Assembly (NCBI GenBank): GCA_963740835.1
Contig: CAVUFH010000001.1
Span: forward strand, 372,001 to 436,000
DNA length: 64,000 nucleotides
Source: CAVUFH01 sp963740835
GTDB lineage: Bacteria; Actinomycetota; Acidimicrobiia; IMCC26256; PALSA-610
Direction of reading: 5' to 3'
Shown: positions 35,658-43,826 of the stretch, piece after piece
Numbering within the stretch: position 1 is the stretch's first letter
How the letters are laid out: every line of letters begins with the position of its first letter
The notes under the pieces: model-generated
Databases searched by the model: none
What the model saw: the letters and a program-made list of their open reading frames with translations, nothing else
Told to the model about the DNA's origin: nothing
Made by a program: the position numbers and the translations under genes

Positions 35658-35998
35658 GACCATCCCTTCCACTACGCGCACATGTAAGCAACACTGGCGC
35701 CGGGGGTCCACCTCGGTTTCGGGGTTCCAGGGTTGCATGGTCATCCCGGCTGGTTCGGGTGGTGACGTCACCAACGCGCACTGAGGGAGACGCGTTGTCG
35801 ATCTCGCCTCGTCAATCTGATCGTCACACTCGACCCGGCCACGGATGCCCCGGATGAGGGAAGTGGGTCGGCCCTTGAGGTCGGGCCCGTTTGCAACACA
35901 TGTGTGGGAGCCGCGGTTGGGCGTGTCTTCCTTGGGACCGTGGCCGAACGTGCGTCGCTTCTCGAGCGAGTCGGTGCCAACGACAACGAGGAGACGAC
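35658..35998. other. 341-bp non-coding stretch upstream of the IS110 transposase
   Basis: No gene is evident. It contains the 14-bp palindrome TGGTGACGTCACCA at 35760-35773 and a hairpin GGCCC-N8-GGGCC around 35873-35890. In IS110-group elements the long non-coding end next to the transposase start encodes the bridge RNA, so part of this stretch is the natural candidate. The left end of the element lies somewhere here. Confidence 0.45.
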
Positions 35999-37492
35999 AT
36001 GCATGACAGACGCCTGGTCGGTATCGATTTGGGGATCGCGTCCGCGCACGCGGTGCGCGTCCTCGACGGTGAGGGCAACTCGCTCGCCAAACGCAAGGCG
36101 CTCCCGACGGTCGAGAGTCTCACGCAGATCGAGTCCGCCGCCTTGGAAGGAACTCCGCGGGGAACGCGCCTGGAGGTTGTGATCGAACCGACAGGGCCGG
36201 CATGGTTGCCGATCGCGGTGTTCTTCATCAATCGTGGGCACGTCGTGTATCGGGTGAGCTCGGCCGAGTCCGCGGATCTGCGCCGTTACCTCTCCAAGCA
36301 CGCGAAGACCAACGGGATCGACGCGGACACCTTGGCGCGCATCCCGCTGTTCCATCCTGCAGGTGTGCAGGCACTCGAGCTGCCCAATGCCGATGCCGCG
36401 TCGTTGGATCGCCGAGTCCGCGCCGCGCACCGGCTGAGTCGTCAGATCGCGTTGCACAAGACTCGGATCAAGGCGCTGGTCCGACAGGTGATGCCGATGA
36501 GTCCCCTGACGGGCAAGCTCACCCATGCAGATCTTGCGGTCCTGGAACGCTGGGCCGACCCCAACATCCTGGTCAGAGCAGGTCGCAGGCGTGTCGCGGC
36601 GGTGATCGCCAACGCGTCGAACAACCACAGCGGCATCGAACGCGCCGAGGTGTGGCTCAGCGCGGCGCACGCCGCGATCGAGCTCTACGCGGGGCATCCT
36701 GCGGTTGCGTTCACGGCTCTCGCCGCCGAAATCGCGACCGAGGTCCGGCTCGTGCTCGTGTTCGAACACGAACTCGTTGAGCACGCCAGCGAACGCGAGC
36801 GTGCGTACGCGAACGTCGATCCTGCCGGTCTGGCCCGCAGCCTGCCCGGCATCTCCGATGTCGGCGGTCCCGCGCTCGTCGCCAAGCTCGGTGACGCCGC
36901 TCGGTTCCGGCGCGGAAAACAAGTCCGCGCCTTCACCGGCCTGGCGCCAAAAGCATCCGAGACCGGGAACACCGACCGGAAAGGCCAAGCATTGTCCAAA
37001 GCCGGGCCGTCGCTGCTGCGCACCACGCTCGTCATCGCGGCCGACACCGCACGCAAACAAGATCCGCAGCTCGCACGCATCTACTACCTCCAGATGGTCG
37101 AACGAGGAAAGAACCACCTCGGCGCGTTGTGCGTGGTTGCGGCGACCCTCGCCGAGCGCGCCTGGACCGTCATGAAACGCGGGACGCCCTACATCGTCTG
37201 CGACGTCGACGGCCGTCCCGTCGGACCCGAAGACGCCGCCGCCATCATCGCCGAACACTGGACCGTCCCCGCCGACGTTCGTGCTCGCCGTCGCAACAAG
37301 AAAGCAGGGAAGGCCCCCCAAGCGATCACGACCGGATCGCGCACACGGGGCGACCTTCCCCACAACGCATCGTCAACGCACCACACACCGAAGGTGAATC
37401 CACGCGAACGAAGAATCGCTTGACACCCGATCGCGGATAGGGAATCAGAGTGCCCGATACCGACCACGCCTGTCATTCGATAGGGGAACGGC
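35664..37492 (+). mobile_element. IS110-family insertion sequence (ends undefined)
   Basis: The element carries one transposase gene and lies between the SnoaL gene and the thermonuclease gene, which set the outer limits used here. IS110 elements often lack terminal inverted repeats and target duplications, and I could not fix either end. The flanking genes look intact, so the insertion is intergenic. Only one copy is in the window. Confidence 0.55.
35999..37423 (+). CDS. IS110-family DEDD transposase
   Basis: The 474-residue protein has the N-terminal RuvC-like DEDD domain (GIDLGIASAHAVRV with Asp10, VVIEPTGPAW, KHAKTNGIDADTLAR). The C-terminal Tnp_20 domain has LPGISDVGGPALVAKLGD, FTGLAPKASETGN and SKAGPSLLRTTLV, which holds the expected catalytic Ser region. 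The protein is somewhat long because of a basic tail of about 45 residues. IS110-type recombinases use a bridge RNA to choose target and donor. The ATG at 35999 follows GAGGAGACGAC. No frameshift is seen. Confidence 0.92.
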   Translation: MHDRRLVGIDLGIASAHAVRVLDGEGNSLAKRKALPTVESLTQIESAALEGTPRGTRLEVVIEPTGPAWLPIAVFFINRGHVVYRVSSAESADLRRYLSKHAKTNGIDADTLARIPLFHPAGVQALELPNADAASLDRRVRAAHRLSRQIALHKTRIKALVRQVMPMSPLTGKLTHADLAVLERWADPNILVRAGRRRVAAVIANASNNHSGIERAEVWLSAAHAAIELYAGHPAVAFTALAAEIATEVRLVLVFEHELVEHASERERAYANVDPAGLARSLPGISDVGGPALVAKLGDAARFRRGKQVRAFTGLAPKASETGNTDRKGQALSKAGPSLLRTTLVIAADTARKQDPQLARIYYLQMVERGKNHLGALCVVAATLAERAWTVMKRGTPYIVCDVDGRPVGPEDAAAIIAEHWTVPADVRARRRNKKAGKAPQAITTGSRTRGDLPHNASSTHHTPKVNPRERRIA

Positions 37493-38020
37493 TCAGCACG
37501 CGCCCCACAAGCCGCGGTGCGCCTGCTGCGCGGCGAGTTCCTCGGCGAGCATGGCGCGAGCGTGGGCGCCGTTCGGCGGGATCACCAAGAGGCGCGCGTA
37601 GCCCTCGCGCAGCAGCTCGTCGTTGTAGCGGGCACCGTCGAGGACGACGTACGCGAGGAACCGGCCGTACTTGTCACGCACCTCCGCATCGCGCTCCAAC
37701 GTCACCACCCGCCCCAGCAGGCGCGCCTGCGTGTAGTCACTCGCCTCCGGGCCGTAACACTGCACCGGCTTGGTGGGATGGTGAGTTTCCGGGGTGTCGA
37801 CGCCCAAGAGTCGAACGGTGTCGCGAGTGCCATTCGCGAACTCGACGACGACGGTGTCACCGTCGATCGTCTCCACGACGATCGCGCGAACGGTTGTGCC
37901 GGCCGTGGGTCGGCCGCCGGCGTACCAGCCCCACCCGATGCTCCCGAGCAGGGCGGCCGCCACGATCGCCCACACCGGCACGATCCTCAGGCCACGAACC
38001 ACGGCCCGGGAGCGGGCCAT
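37493..38020 (-). CDS. Thermonuclease (SNase-like) with N-terminal membrane anchor
   Basis: The 175-residue protein has a signal anchor (VWAIVAAALLGSIGWGWYA, about residues 16-34) followed by a staphylococcal-nuclease fold: ETIDGDTVVVEFANG, VRLLGVDTPET, YGPEASDYTQ, RDKYGRFLAYVVLDG and NDELLREGYA. The conserved Arg and Asp residues of the active site are present. It is probably a secreted or anchored DNase/RNase. Confidence 0.9.
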   Translation of the reverse strand: MARSRAVVRGLRIVPVWAIVAAALLGSIGWGWYAGGRPTAGTTVRAIVVETIDGDTVVVEFANGTRDTVRLLGVDTPETHHPTKPVQCYGPEASDYTQARLLGRVVTLERDAEVRDKYGRFLAYVVLDGARYNDELLREGYARLLVIPPNGAHARAMLAEELAAQQAHRGLWGAC

Positions 38021-38082
38021 CGGGGGAACTTACCGCCAGCATCCGAGTGTGCGACAGGGGTCGCCACTACTGTTTTCCGACC

Positions 38083-38634
38083 ATGCGCGTCCTGCGTCGG
38101 CTCGTTCCCGTCATCCTTGTCGTCGCGCTCGTCGTCGCGCTCCTCCTCGTGTTCACCGCTCGGCCCGACATCCGCGACGCGCGCACGAACGTGAACACGA
38201 GCTGGGATGCCGCGGCCCCCGCGCTCGACACGCGGTTCGGGTTGCTGGCCACCGCCAACAGCACCGTGAAGGGCACGCCCGGCCCGGTCGGCGAGTTGGC
38301 CAAAGAGGTCGACGCGTCGCTCCAGGACTGGCTGCAAGCACGGGCGAGCAAGAACCGCGACCGCAGCATCGCGGTCGCCAACGAGCTCGAAGGCTTGGGG
38401 CGGCGGCTCGTGCTCGTCGTGCGCGCATCGCCGCGCGTCTCAGTGGATCCGAAGGTCACCGGGCCGGTCGACGCCTATGCCAACGCGGCGCGACCCGCCG
38501 AGCTCACCGCGTTCGCCGCCGCGGCGAAGGCGTACGCCGACGAGCGCGAGGGCCCGGTGCACGGCCTCGTCGCCCAGATGTTCGGCTACGACGCCGTTCC
38601 GTCGGTCGCGGTTCCGCCCACGCCTGCCGCGTAG
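38083..38634 (+). CDS. LemA-like membrane-anchored protein
   Basis: The 183-residue product begins with a signal anchor (LVPVILVVALVVALLLVFTA) and continues with helical segments. The C-terminal AYADEREGPVHGLVAQMFGYDAVPSV resembles the LemA ending (YN...PG..IAG.FGF.P). The central helices are less conserved than in typical LemA, so the match is moderate. It is divergent from the thermonuclease gene, with a 62-bp gap, and precedes rmuC. Confidence 0.6.
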   Translation: MRVLRRLVPVILVVALVVALLLVFTARPDIRDARTNVNTSWDAAAPALDTRFGLLATANSTVKGTPGPVGELAKEVDASLQDWLQARASKNRDRSIAVANELEGLGRRLVLVVRASPRVSVDPKVTGPVDAYANAARPAELTAFAAAAKAYADEREGPVHGLVAQMFGYDAVPSVAVPPTPAA

Positions 38635-38690
38635 CGGCATTCCCCGCTCGGCGGGCATAGTTGTCTCACCCGGTCTCTATGGTCGCCGCC

Positions 38691-39867
38691 ATGGAGCTCG
38701 GAGCGGTTCTCTTCGCCATCCTCCTCGCGATCGTCGCCGGTGCGGTCCTCGGCGTAACGCTGTTCGCCGCGACGCGCCGCGCGCGACGGCTCCGAGCCCG
38801 CGGCGCCCTCTGCCGACTTGGAACTGGAACTGCGTCACCTCGCCGACGAGCAACGTCGCTTCGGAGAGACGCTGCTGCACCGGCTGCACGAGGCGAGCGC
38901 GAACCATCTCGAACACGAACGCCGCCGCGCGACCACCGAGCTCGATGGCAAGAAAGCGCTCATCGATCAGCAACTCGGTGCGATGACGTCGGAGCTCGGC
39001 AAGGTCGGCGAGCTCGTGCGCGGCCTCGACGCCGACCGCCGCAGCGCGTTCGGCGAGCTCGCGAACGAGCTGCAGCGGCAGCACGAAGGGCTCAACGCGC
39101 TCAGCGAGAACACCCGGCAGCTGCGCGAAGCCCTCGCGAGCCAGAAGACCCGCGGGCAATGGGGCGAGCGCATGGCCGAGGACGTGCTGCGGTTGAGCGG
39201 CTTCCTCGAGGGCGTGAACTACCGCCGGCAGGCGACGCTCGCCGAATCCGGCGGCCGCCCCGACTACACGTTCCTGCTGCCGAACGGGCTGGTGATGCAC
39301 ATGGACGTGAAGTTCCCGCTCGACAACTACGTGCGCTCCCTCGAAGCGGAGTCGGAGCTGGAGACGCGGCGCTTTCGCGACCAATTCCTTCGCGACGTGC
39401 GCGACCGCGTGCGCGAGCTCACGACGCGCGGGTACCTCGACGACGGCACCGAGACGGTCGACTGCCTCTTGCTCTTCATCCCGAACGAGCAGGTGTACGC
39501 GTTCGTGCACGAGCAGGACCGCGCGATCCTCGACGACGCGCTGCGCCACAAGATCGTGTTGTGCTCACCGCTGACCCTGTACGCGGTGCTCGCAGTCGTC
39601 CGCCAGGCGGTCGACAACTTCCGTTTGGAGAAGACGTCGAACGAGATCCTCGCGCTCCTCGGCGAGTTCTCGTTGCAGTGGCAGAAGTACGTCCTGCAGT
39701 TGGAGAAGGTGCAGCAGAGGTTCGACGCGGTCGGCAAGGAGTACGCCGCGCTCATGAGCACCCGCCACCGCGCGTTGCAGCGGCCGCTCGACAAGATCGA
39801 GGCGCTGCGCCACGAGGAACCCGCGCTCACCGATACGGAGATCCCGCCGTTCGCGCTCGAGGGGTAG
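38691..39867 (+). CDS. rmuC: DNA recombination protein RmuC, one apparent frameshift
   Basis: RmuC is a membrane-anchored protein with a nuclease-like core that limits inversions between short repeats. An N-terminal helix (AVLFAILLAIVAGAVLGVTL) is followed, after a frame change at CCC 38797-38799, by coiled coil (LRHLADEQRRFGETLLHRL) and the RmuC domain (SQKTRGQWGERMAEDVLRLSG, DVKFPLDNYVR, CSPLTLYAVLAVVRQ). Dropping one C restores LRAAAPSADLELEL. The remaining protein is intact to 39867. Confidence 0.85.
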
Positions 39868-39896
39868 GGCGCGCGTGGGTCGCTAGCGTGCCGACA

Positions 39897-41011
39897 ATGA
39901 CGCAGGTGACGGTGCTTGGGCGGCGGGCAGTTGGGCTGGATGCTCGGGCTGGCGGGCCTACCGCTCGGCGTGCGATGCACGTTCCTCGACCCCGCCGAGG
40001 CGCCGACCGCGGCAATGGTCGGGCCGGTCGTGTACGGGGGGCTCGACGACCTCGTTGCCGCGGAGCAGGCGTCCGAAGGCGCGCGCGTGATCACGTACGA
40101 GTGGGAGGGTGTGCCCGCCGGCACCGCACGGCATCTCGCACCGATCGCGCCGGTGCGGCCGCCCGCGCGCGCGCTCGAGGTCGCCCAGGACCGGCTCGCG
40201 GAGAAGGAAGCGTGCAGTGATCTGTCGATCCCGACCGCGCGGTTCCACGCGGTCGACTCCCGCGCCGACCTCGATCGGGCCGTCGCCGCGCTCGGCCTCC
40301 CCGCGGTGCTGAAGACCCGGCGCGGCGGCTACGACGGCAAGGGGCAGGCGGTGTTGCGGGCCGCCGCCGATGTCGATCGCGCGTGGGCCGACCTCGGCGG
40401 CGTCCCGCTGATCCTCGAGGCGTTCGTGCCGTTCGCGCGCGAGCTCTCGATCGTCGCGGTGCGAGCCGAGAGTGGAGAGACCCGCTGCTGGCCCGTCGTC
40501 GAGAACGAGCACCGCGACGGCATCCTGCGCAGCACCCGGGCACCCGCGCGCGGCCACGACGGCGCGCTGCAAGCACAGGCGGAAGCGTGCATCCTTCCGT
40601 TGCTCGACGCGCTCGAATATGTCGGCGTCGGCTGTGTCGAACTGTTCGATGTCGGCGGCACGCTGCTCGCAAACGAGATCGCGCCGAGGGTGCACAACAG
40701 CGGGCACTGGTCGATCGAAGGCGCGGAGACGAGCCAGTTCGAGAACCACTTGCGCGCGATCCTCGGGTGGCCCCTTGGCGACCACGGGCGCACGCGCGCC
40801 CGCGGCGATGGTGAACTGCATCGGCACGATGCCCGACCGCGGCGCCGTGCTCGCGATCACGGGCGCGCACCTCTACGACTACGGCAAGGAGCCGCGGCCC
40901 GGGCGCAAGCTCGGCCACGTCACCGTGCTCGCGCCCGATCCGGCCGAGCTCGAGGCGCGGTTGGCGCGTGTCGTCGAGGTCGTCGACGCCGGGTCGGAAC
41001 TCGGCGCTTAG
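39897..41011 (+). CDS. purK: 5-(carboxyamino)imidazole ribonucleotide synthase PurK, two apparent frameshifts
   Basis: PurK carboxylates AIR with ATP in purine synthesis. The start ATG 39897 reads MTQVTVLG, then after loss of one G at 39918-39920 continues GGQLGWMLG. The ATP-grasp core has KTRRGGYDGKGQ, ELSIVAVR, CVELFDV and NEIAPRVHNSGHWSIEGAETSQFENHLRA. A second shift at 40782-40783 leads to MVNCIGTMPD and HLYDYGKEPRPGRKLGH. Both shifts are +1. No purE is adjacent, although the two are usually paired. The 3' end overlaps the convergent racemase stop by 4 bp. Confidence 0.85.
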
Positions 41012-42150
41012 GCGATCGCGCCCGCGGCGCGCAGCTTGGCGATCTCGTCGACCCCGAAGCCCCAATCGTCGAGCGCTTCGTCGGTCTGCTGCCCCGGCCA
41101 CGGCGCCGAACGTTGCACCTCGGCCGCGGTGCGCGAGAAGCGGGGTGCGGGTGCCGGTTGCGGCACGCCGTCGCGCTCGATGATCGTGTTGCGGGCCTTG
41201 ATGTGCTCGTCCTCGACGGCCTCCGACATCGTGAGCACCGGCGCGTAACACGCGTCGCTGCCCTTCAGGATCTCGTCCCACTCGGCGCGGGTCTTCGTCT
41301 TGAACAGCTCGGTGAACTTCGTGCGCAGCCTGGCCCAGCCCGCCCGGTCCATCTGCGGGGGCAGTTCGGCGGTTTCGAGGCCCAACTTCGCGACGAGCTC
41401 CGCGTAGAACTGCGGCTCGAGCGAGCCGAGCGACACGAACTTCCCGTCGGCCGTCTCGTACGTGTCGTAGAACGGCGCACCGGTGTCGAGCACATTGACG
41501 CCGAGCTTCTCGTCCCAGAAGCCGATCTTGGCGAGGCCCCACATCATCGTCATGAGCACTGCGCTGCCATCGACCATCGCGACGTCGATCACCTGGCCCT
41601 GGCCCGAGCGTTGCGCTTCGAGGATGCCGCACACGACGCCGAACGCCATGAACATGCCACCACCGCCGAAGTCGCCGACGAGGTTGATCGGCGGTGTGGG
41701 CTTGCCGCCTTCGCGCCCGAAGTGCGCGAGCGCGCCCGCCAGTGCGATGTAGTTGATGTCGTGGCCCGCGGCCTGCGCCATCGGACCGTCCTGGCCCCAA
41801 CCGGTCATGCGGCCGTAGACGAGCTTCGGGTTGCGGGCGAGGCAGTCATCGGGGCCGAGTCCGAGCCGTTCGGTGACGCCGGGGCGGTAGCCCTCGATCA
41901 GCGCGTCGGCCTGCTCGACGAGGCGCAGGACCGCTTCGACCCCTTCGGGGTTCTTCAGATCCACACCGATCGAGCGCCGGCCCCGATACATCGGCTCGAG
42001 GTTCGGCTTGTCGAACGTCGCCGGGTTGACCTGCTGGGCGCGGTCCACCCGGATGATGTCGGCGCCCATGTCGGAGAGGAGCATCCCCGCGAACGGCCCC
42101 GGGCCGATCCCGGCCAGCTCGACGATCCTGACGCCCTGCAGCGGTCCCAC
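41008..42150 (-). CDS. CaiB/BaiF-type CoA transferase, alpha-methylacyl-CoA racemase-like
   Basis: The 380-residue class III CoA-transferase-fold protein has LQGVRIVELAGIGPGPFAGM, GADIIRVDR and the motifs GYRPGVTERLGLGPDD, LVYGRMTGWGQDGP and HDINYIALAGAL. These match AMACR/Mcr racemases, which act on 2-methyl-branched acyl-CoAs from sterol or phytol breakdown. GTG 42150 was chosen for family fit, with GGGGGAAG upstream. An inverted repeat at 42197-42212 lies in the divergent promoter region. Confidence 0.88.
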   Translation of the reverse strand: MGPLQGVRIVELAGIGPGPFAGMLLSDMGADIIRVDRAQQVNPATFDKPNLEPMYRGRRSIGVDLKNPEGVEAVLRLVEQADALIEGYRPGVTERLGLGPDDCLARNPKLVYGRMTGWGQDGPMAQAAGHDINYIALAGALAHFGREGGKPTPPINLVGDFGGGGMFMAFGVVCGILEAQRSGQGQVIDVAMVDGSAVLMTMMWGLAKIGFWDEKLGVNVLDTGAPFYDTYETADGKFVSLGSLEPQFYAELVAKLGLETAELPPQMDRAGWARLRTKFTELFKTKTRAEWDEILKGSDACYAPVLTMSEAVEDEHIKARNTIIERDGVPQPAPAPRFSRTAAEVQRSAPWPGQQTDEALDDWGFGVDEIAKLRAAGAIA

Positions 42151-42196
42151 GACGCACTTCCCCCTCGGGTCGAGAAAACTCCGGCGCACCCTATTC

Positions 42197-42212
42197 CTGA
42201 CACTCGTGTCAG
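42197..42212. promoter_or_regulatory. Inverted repeat operator candidate
   Basis: CTGACAC-TC-GTGTCAG is a 7-bp inverted repeat with a 2-bp spacer. It lies between the divergent racemase-like gene (start 42150) and the HELGH membrane-protein gene (start 42267). The size fits a TetR- or GntR-type operator. No regulator gene is next to it. Confidence 0.5.
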
Positions 42213-42266
42213 TCCGAACCTGTGCGCGGGTCATGTCGACGGTAGCGGGCGCCGATACACCTCCTC

Positions 42267-42926
42267 GTGGGGAAGCGCCGTCCGCCTGCCGTCTGGATCG
42301 CCGTGCTCCTGTGGTGCGCGGTGTGCGGCTACTTCGCGTTCGTGCGCTCGCACCGCGTCCCGCTCGTCTCGCTCGCGGATCTCGGCTTCCACGAGCTCGG
42401 CCACTTGGTCATGTACATCCTGCCGATCAGCCAGATCCTCACCGCGGCGATGGGTTCGATCATGCAGTGCGCGGTGCCGCTCGGGCTCGCCGCGTACTTC
42501 GGCTGGTGGCGCAGGGACAACGTCGGCATGGTCGCGTGCCTCGCGTGGGCGTCGACCAACTTCCAGGATGCGAGCGTCTACATCGCAGACGCGCCCTACG
42601 AACGGCTCCAACTCATCGGCGGCGAACACGACTGGGCGTTCGTGCTCGGGAGCCAAGGACTGCACCGGATGCAGGACGCAGCGCGCATCGCATCGACCGT
42701 GCGCGGCACCGGCGTCGTCATCTTGCTGATCGCGGTCGTGCTCGCGGTCGCGGGGCTGTTCCAGGCGCTGGGCGCGCCGAGTGGCCCGGATGCGATCAGC
42801 CGGGGTGCGATCAATACGCCAGCGCCAGGCCCGGACGGGTCCACTCGAATGACACCAGACGACCTGTGCCCGACAACGTCGCGTACGCGGTCCGCAGATC
42901 CGGACCGCCGAAGCACACGTTGGTGA
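42267..42926 (+). CDS. Membrane protein with HELGH metallopeptidase-like motif
   Basis: The product is 219 residues with an N-terminal helix (VWIAVLLWCAVCGYFAFV) and further helices around 55-75, 75-100 and 150-165. The second helix begins GFHELGHLVMYILP, which matches the HExxH zinc motif of M50 intramembrane proteases. A later GGEHDWAF might supply a third ligand, but the NPxxDG motif of M50 is absent, so protease activity is unproven. The last 39 codons overlap the convergent SMP-30 gene by 116 bp, and this tail is not family-like. The start is GTG 42267. Confidence 0.6.
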   Translation: MGKRRPPAVWIAVLLWCAVCGYFAFVRSHRVPLVSLADLGFHELGHLVMYILPISQILTAAMGSIMQCAVPLGLAAYFGWWRRDNVGMVACLAWASTNFQDASVYIADAPYERLQLIGGEHDWAFVLGSQGLHRMQDAARIASTVRGTGVVILLIAVVLAVAGLFQALGAPSGPDAISRGAINTPAPGPDGSTRMTPDDLCPTTSRTRSADPDRRSTRW

Positions 42927-43719
42927 CCATCGGGTCGGGCAGCGTGACCTGATCGAGCAGCTCGCCCGCCGGCGAGATGACGCTCAACGCGCCCGTGACG
43001 AGCGTGGCGACAACGACGTTGCCGTCGCTGTCGATCCCGAGTGAATCGAACAGCTGCATCCCGGGCAGCCCGCACAGCACCTGGCCGGCCGGGTCGACCT
43101 GGCCCGGGCCTGTCACGTTCCACGCGTGCACGCGGCCCGTGTACGTCTCGGCTGCGTACAAGCGCGAACCGTCGGGCGACAGGCCGACGCCGTTGGGCGA
43201 ATCCGACGGGAACACGACCTCGGTGATCGAAGCGCCGTCGGGTTGCGCGTAGAAGAGCGCGCCGATCGTGCGCGTGCGGCCGCGGTGCTTGCCGTGGTCG
43301 GTGAAGTAGAAGCCGCCGTGCGCATCGAACACGAGGTCGTTCGGTCCGACGAGCTCGTTGCCGTCGCACTCGGTGTAGAGCACCTTCACGTCACCCGACG
43401 CGAGATCGACGCGTTCGATCCGACCGCCGCTGTAGTCGGCGGGCTGCTCGCCCTCAGGCACCAAGAACCCGCCGAGGTCGCGGAAGTCCCAGCCGCCGCT
43501 GTTCGCGACGTACACCGCGCCGTCGGGGCCGATCGCCAACCCGTTCGGGCTGCCGCCGGGTTCGGCGACGGTCTCCTTCGTCCCGTCGGGCCGCACCCGC
43601 GTCACCCGCCGTCCCCGCAGTTCGGCGACGAGGACGCTGCCGTCCGGCATCCATACCGGCCCCTCGGGGAACTCGAGGCCGTCGGTGACTTCGGTGATCG
43701 CGGGAGTGCTCATGCCCAT
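42811..43719 (-). CDS. SMP-30/gluconolactonase/LRE family protein
   Basis: The 302-residue protein is a six-bladed propeller with LEFPEGPVWMPDGSVLVAEL, GSPNGLAIGPDGAVYVANSGG, GPNDLVFDAHGGFYFTDHG and SPNGVGLSPDGSRLYAAETYTG. The conserved Glu, Asn and Asp metal ligands of lactonases are visible in these blades. It probably hydrolyses a lactone, and the substrate is unknown. ATG 43719 is used. A second Met is 2 codons on. Confidence 0.88.
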   Translation of the reverse strand: MGMSTPAITEVTDGLEFPEGPVWMPDGSVLVAELRGRRVTRVRPDGTKETVAEPGGSPNGLAIGPDGAVYVANSGGWDFRDLGGFLVPEGEQPADYSGGRIERVDLASGDVKVLYTECDGNELVGPNDLVFDAHGGFYFTDHGKHRGRTRTIGALFYAQPDGASITEVVFPSDSPNGVGLSPDGSRLYAAETYTGRVHAWNVTGPGQVDPAGQVLCGLPGMQLFDSLGIDSDGNVVVATLVTGALSVISPAGELLDQVTLPDPMVTNVCFGGPDLRTAYATLSGTGRLVSFEWTRPGLALAY

Positions 43720-43790
43720 AACTATGGCTCCCTCCGCTCCGAGCCGCTCGGCCTGCGGCGGTCGGGCCTCCGCTGCGTCCACGCGGTTAC

Positions 43791-43806
43791 TTGACCAGTA
43801 GGTCAA
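43791..43806. promoter_or_regulatory. TTGAC-N6-GTCAA operator candidate (site 1)
   Basis: TTGACCAGTAGGTCAA is an inverted repeat with 6-bp arms, 20 bp upstream of the ATG at 43827 and 71 bp from the divergent SMP-30 start. Thirteen of 16 bases match the site at 62643-62658 when that one is read on the opposite strand. This points to a shared TetR-like regulator. Confidence 0.6.
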
Positions 43807-43826
43807 CCAAGGGGTGTGCTTCGCCG

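Noticed and set aside
35999..37423. IS1111-type ends or target-site duplication
   Set aside because: I searched the flanks by eye for inverted repeats and direct repeats and found only short imperfect matches (for example GATAGGG near 37435 and 37480) that are not convincing.
41012..42729. Continuation of the purK frame for more than 500 codons
   Set aside because: It arises only because the second frameshift removes the true stop. The translated extension is antisense to the racemase-like gene and has no homology pattern.
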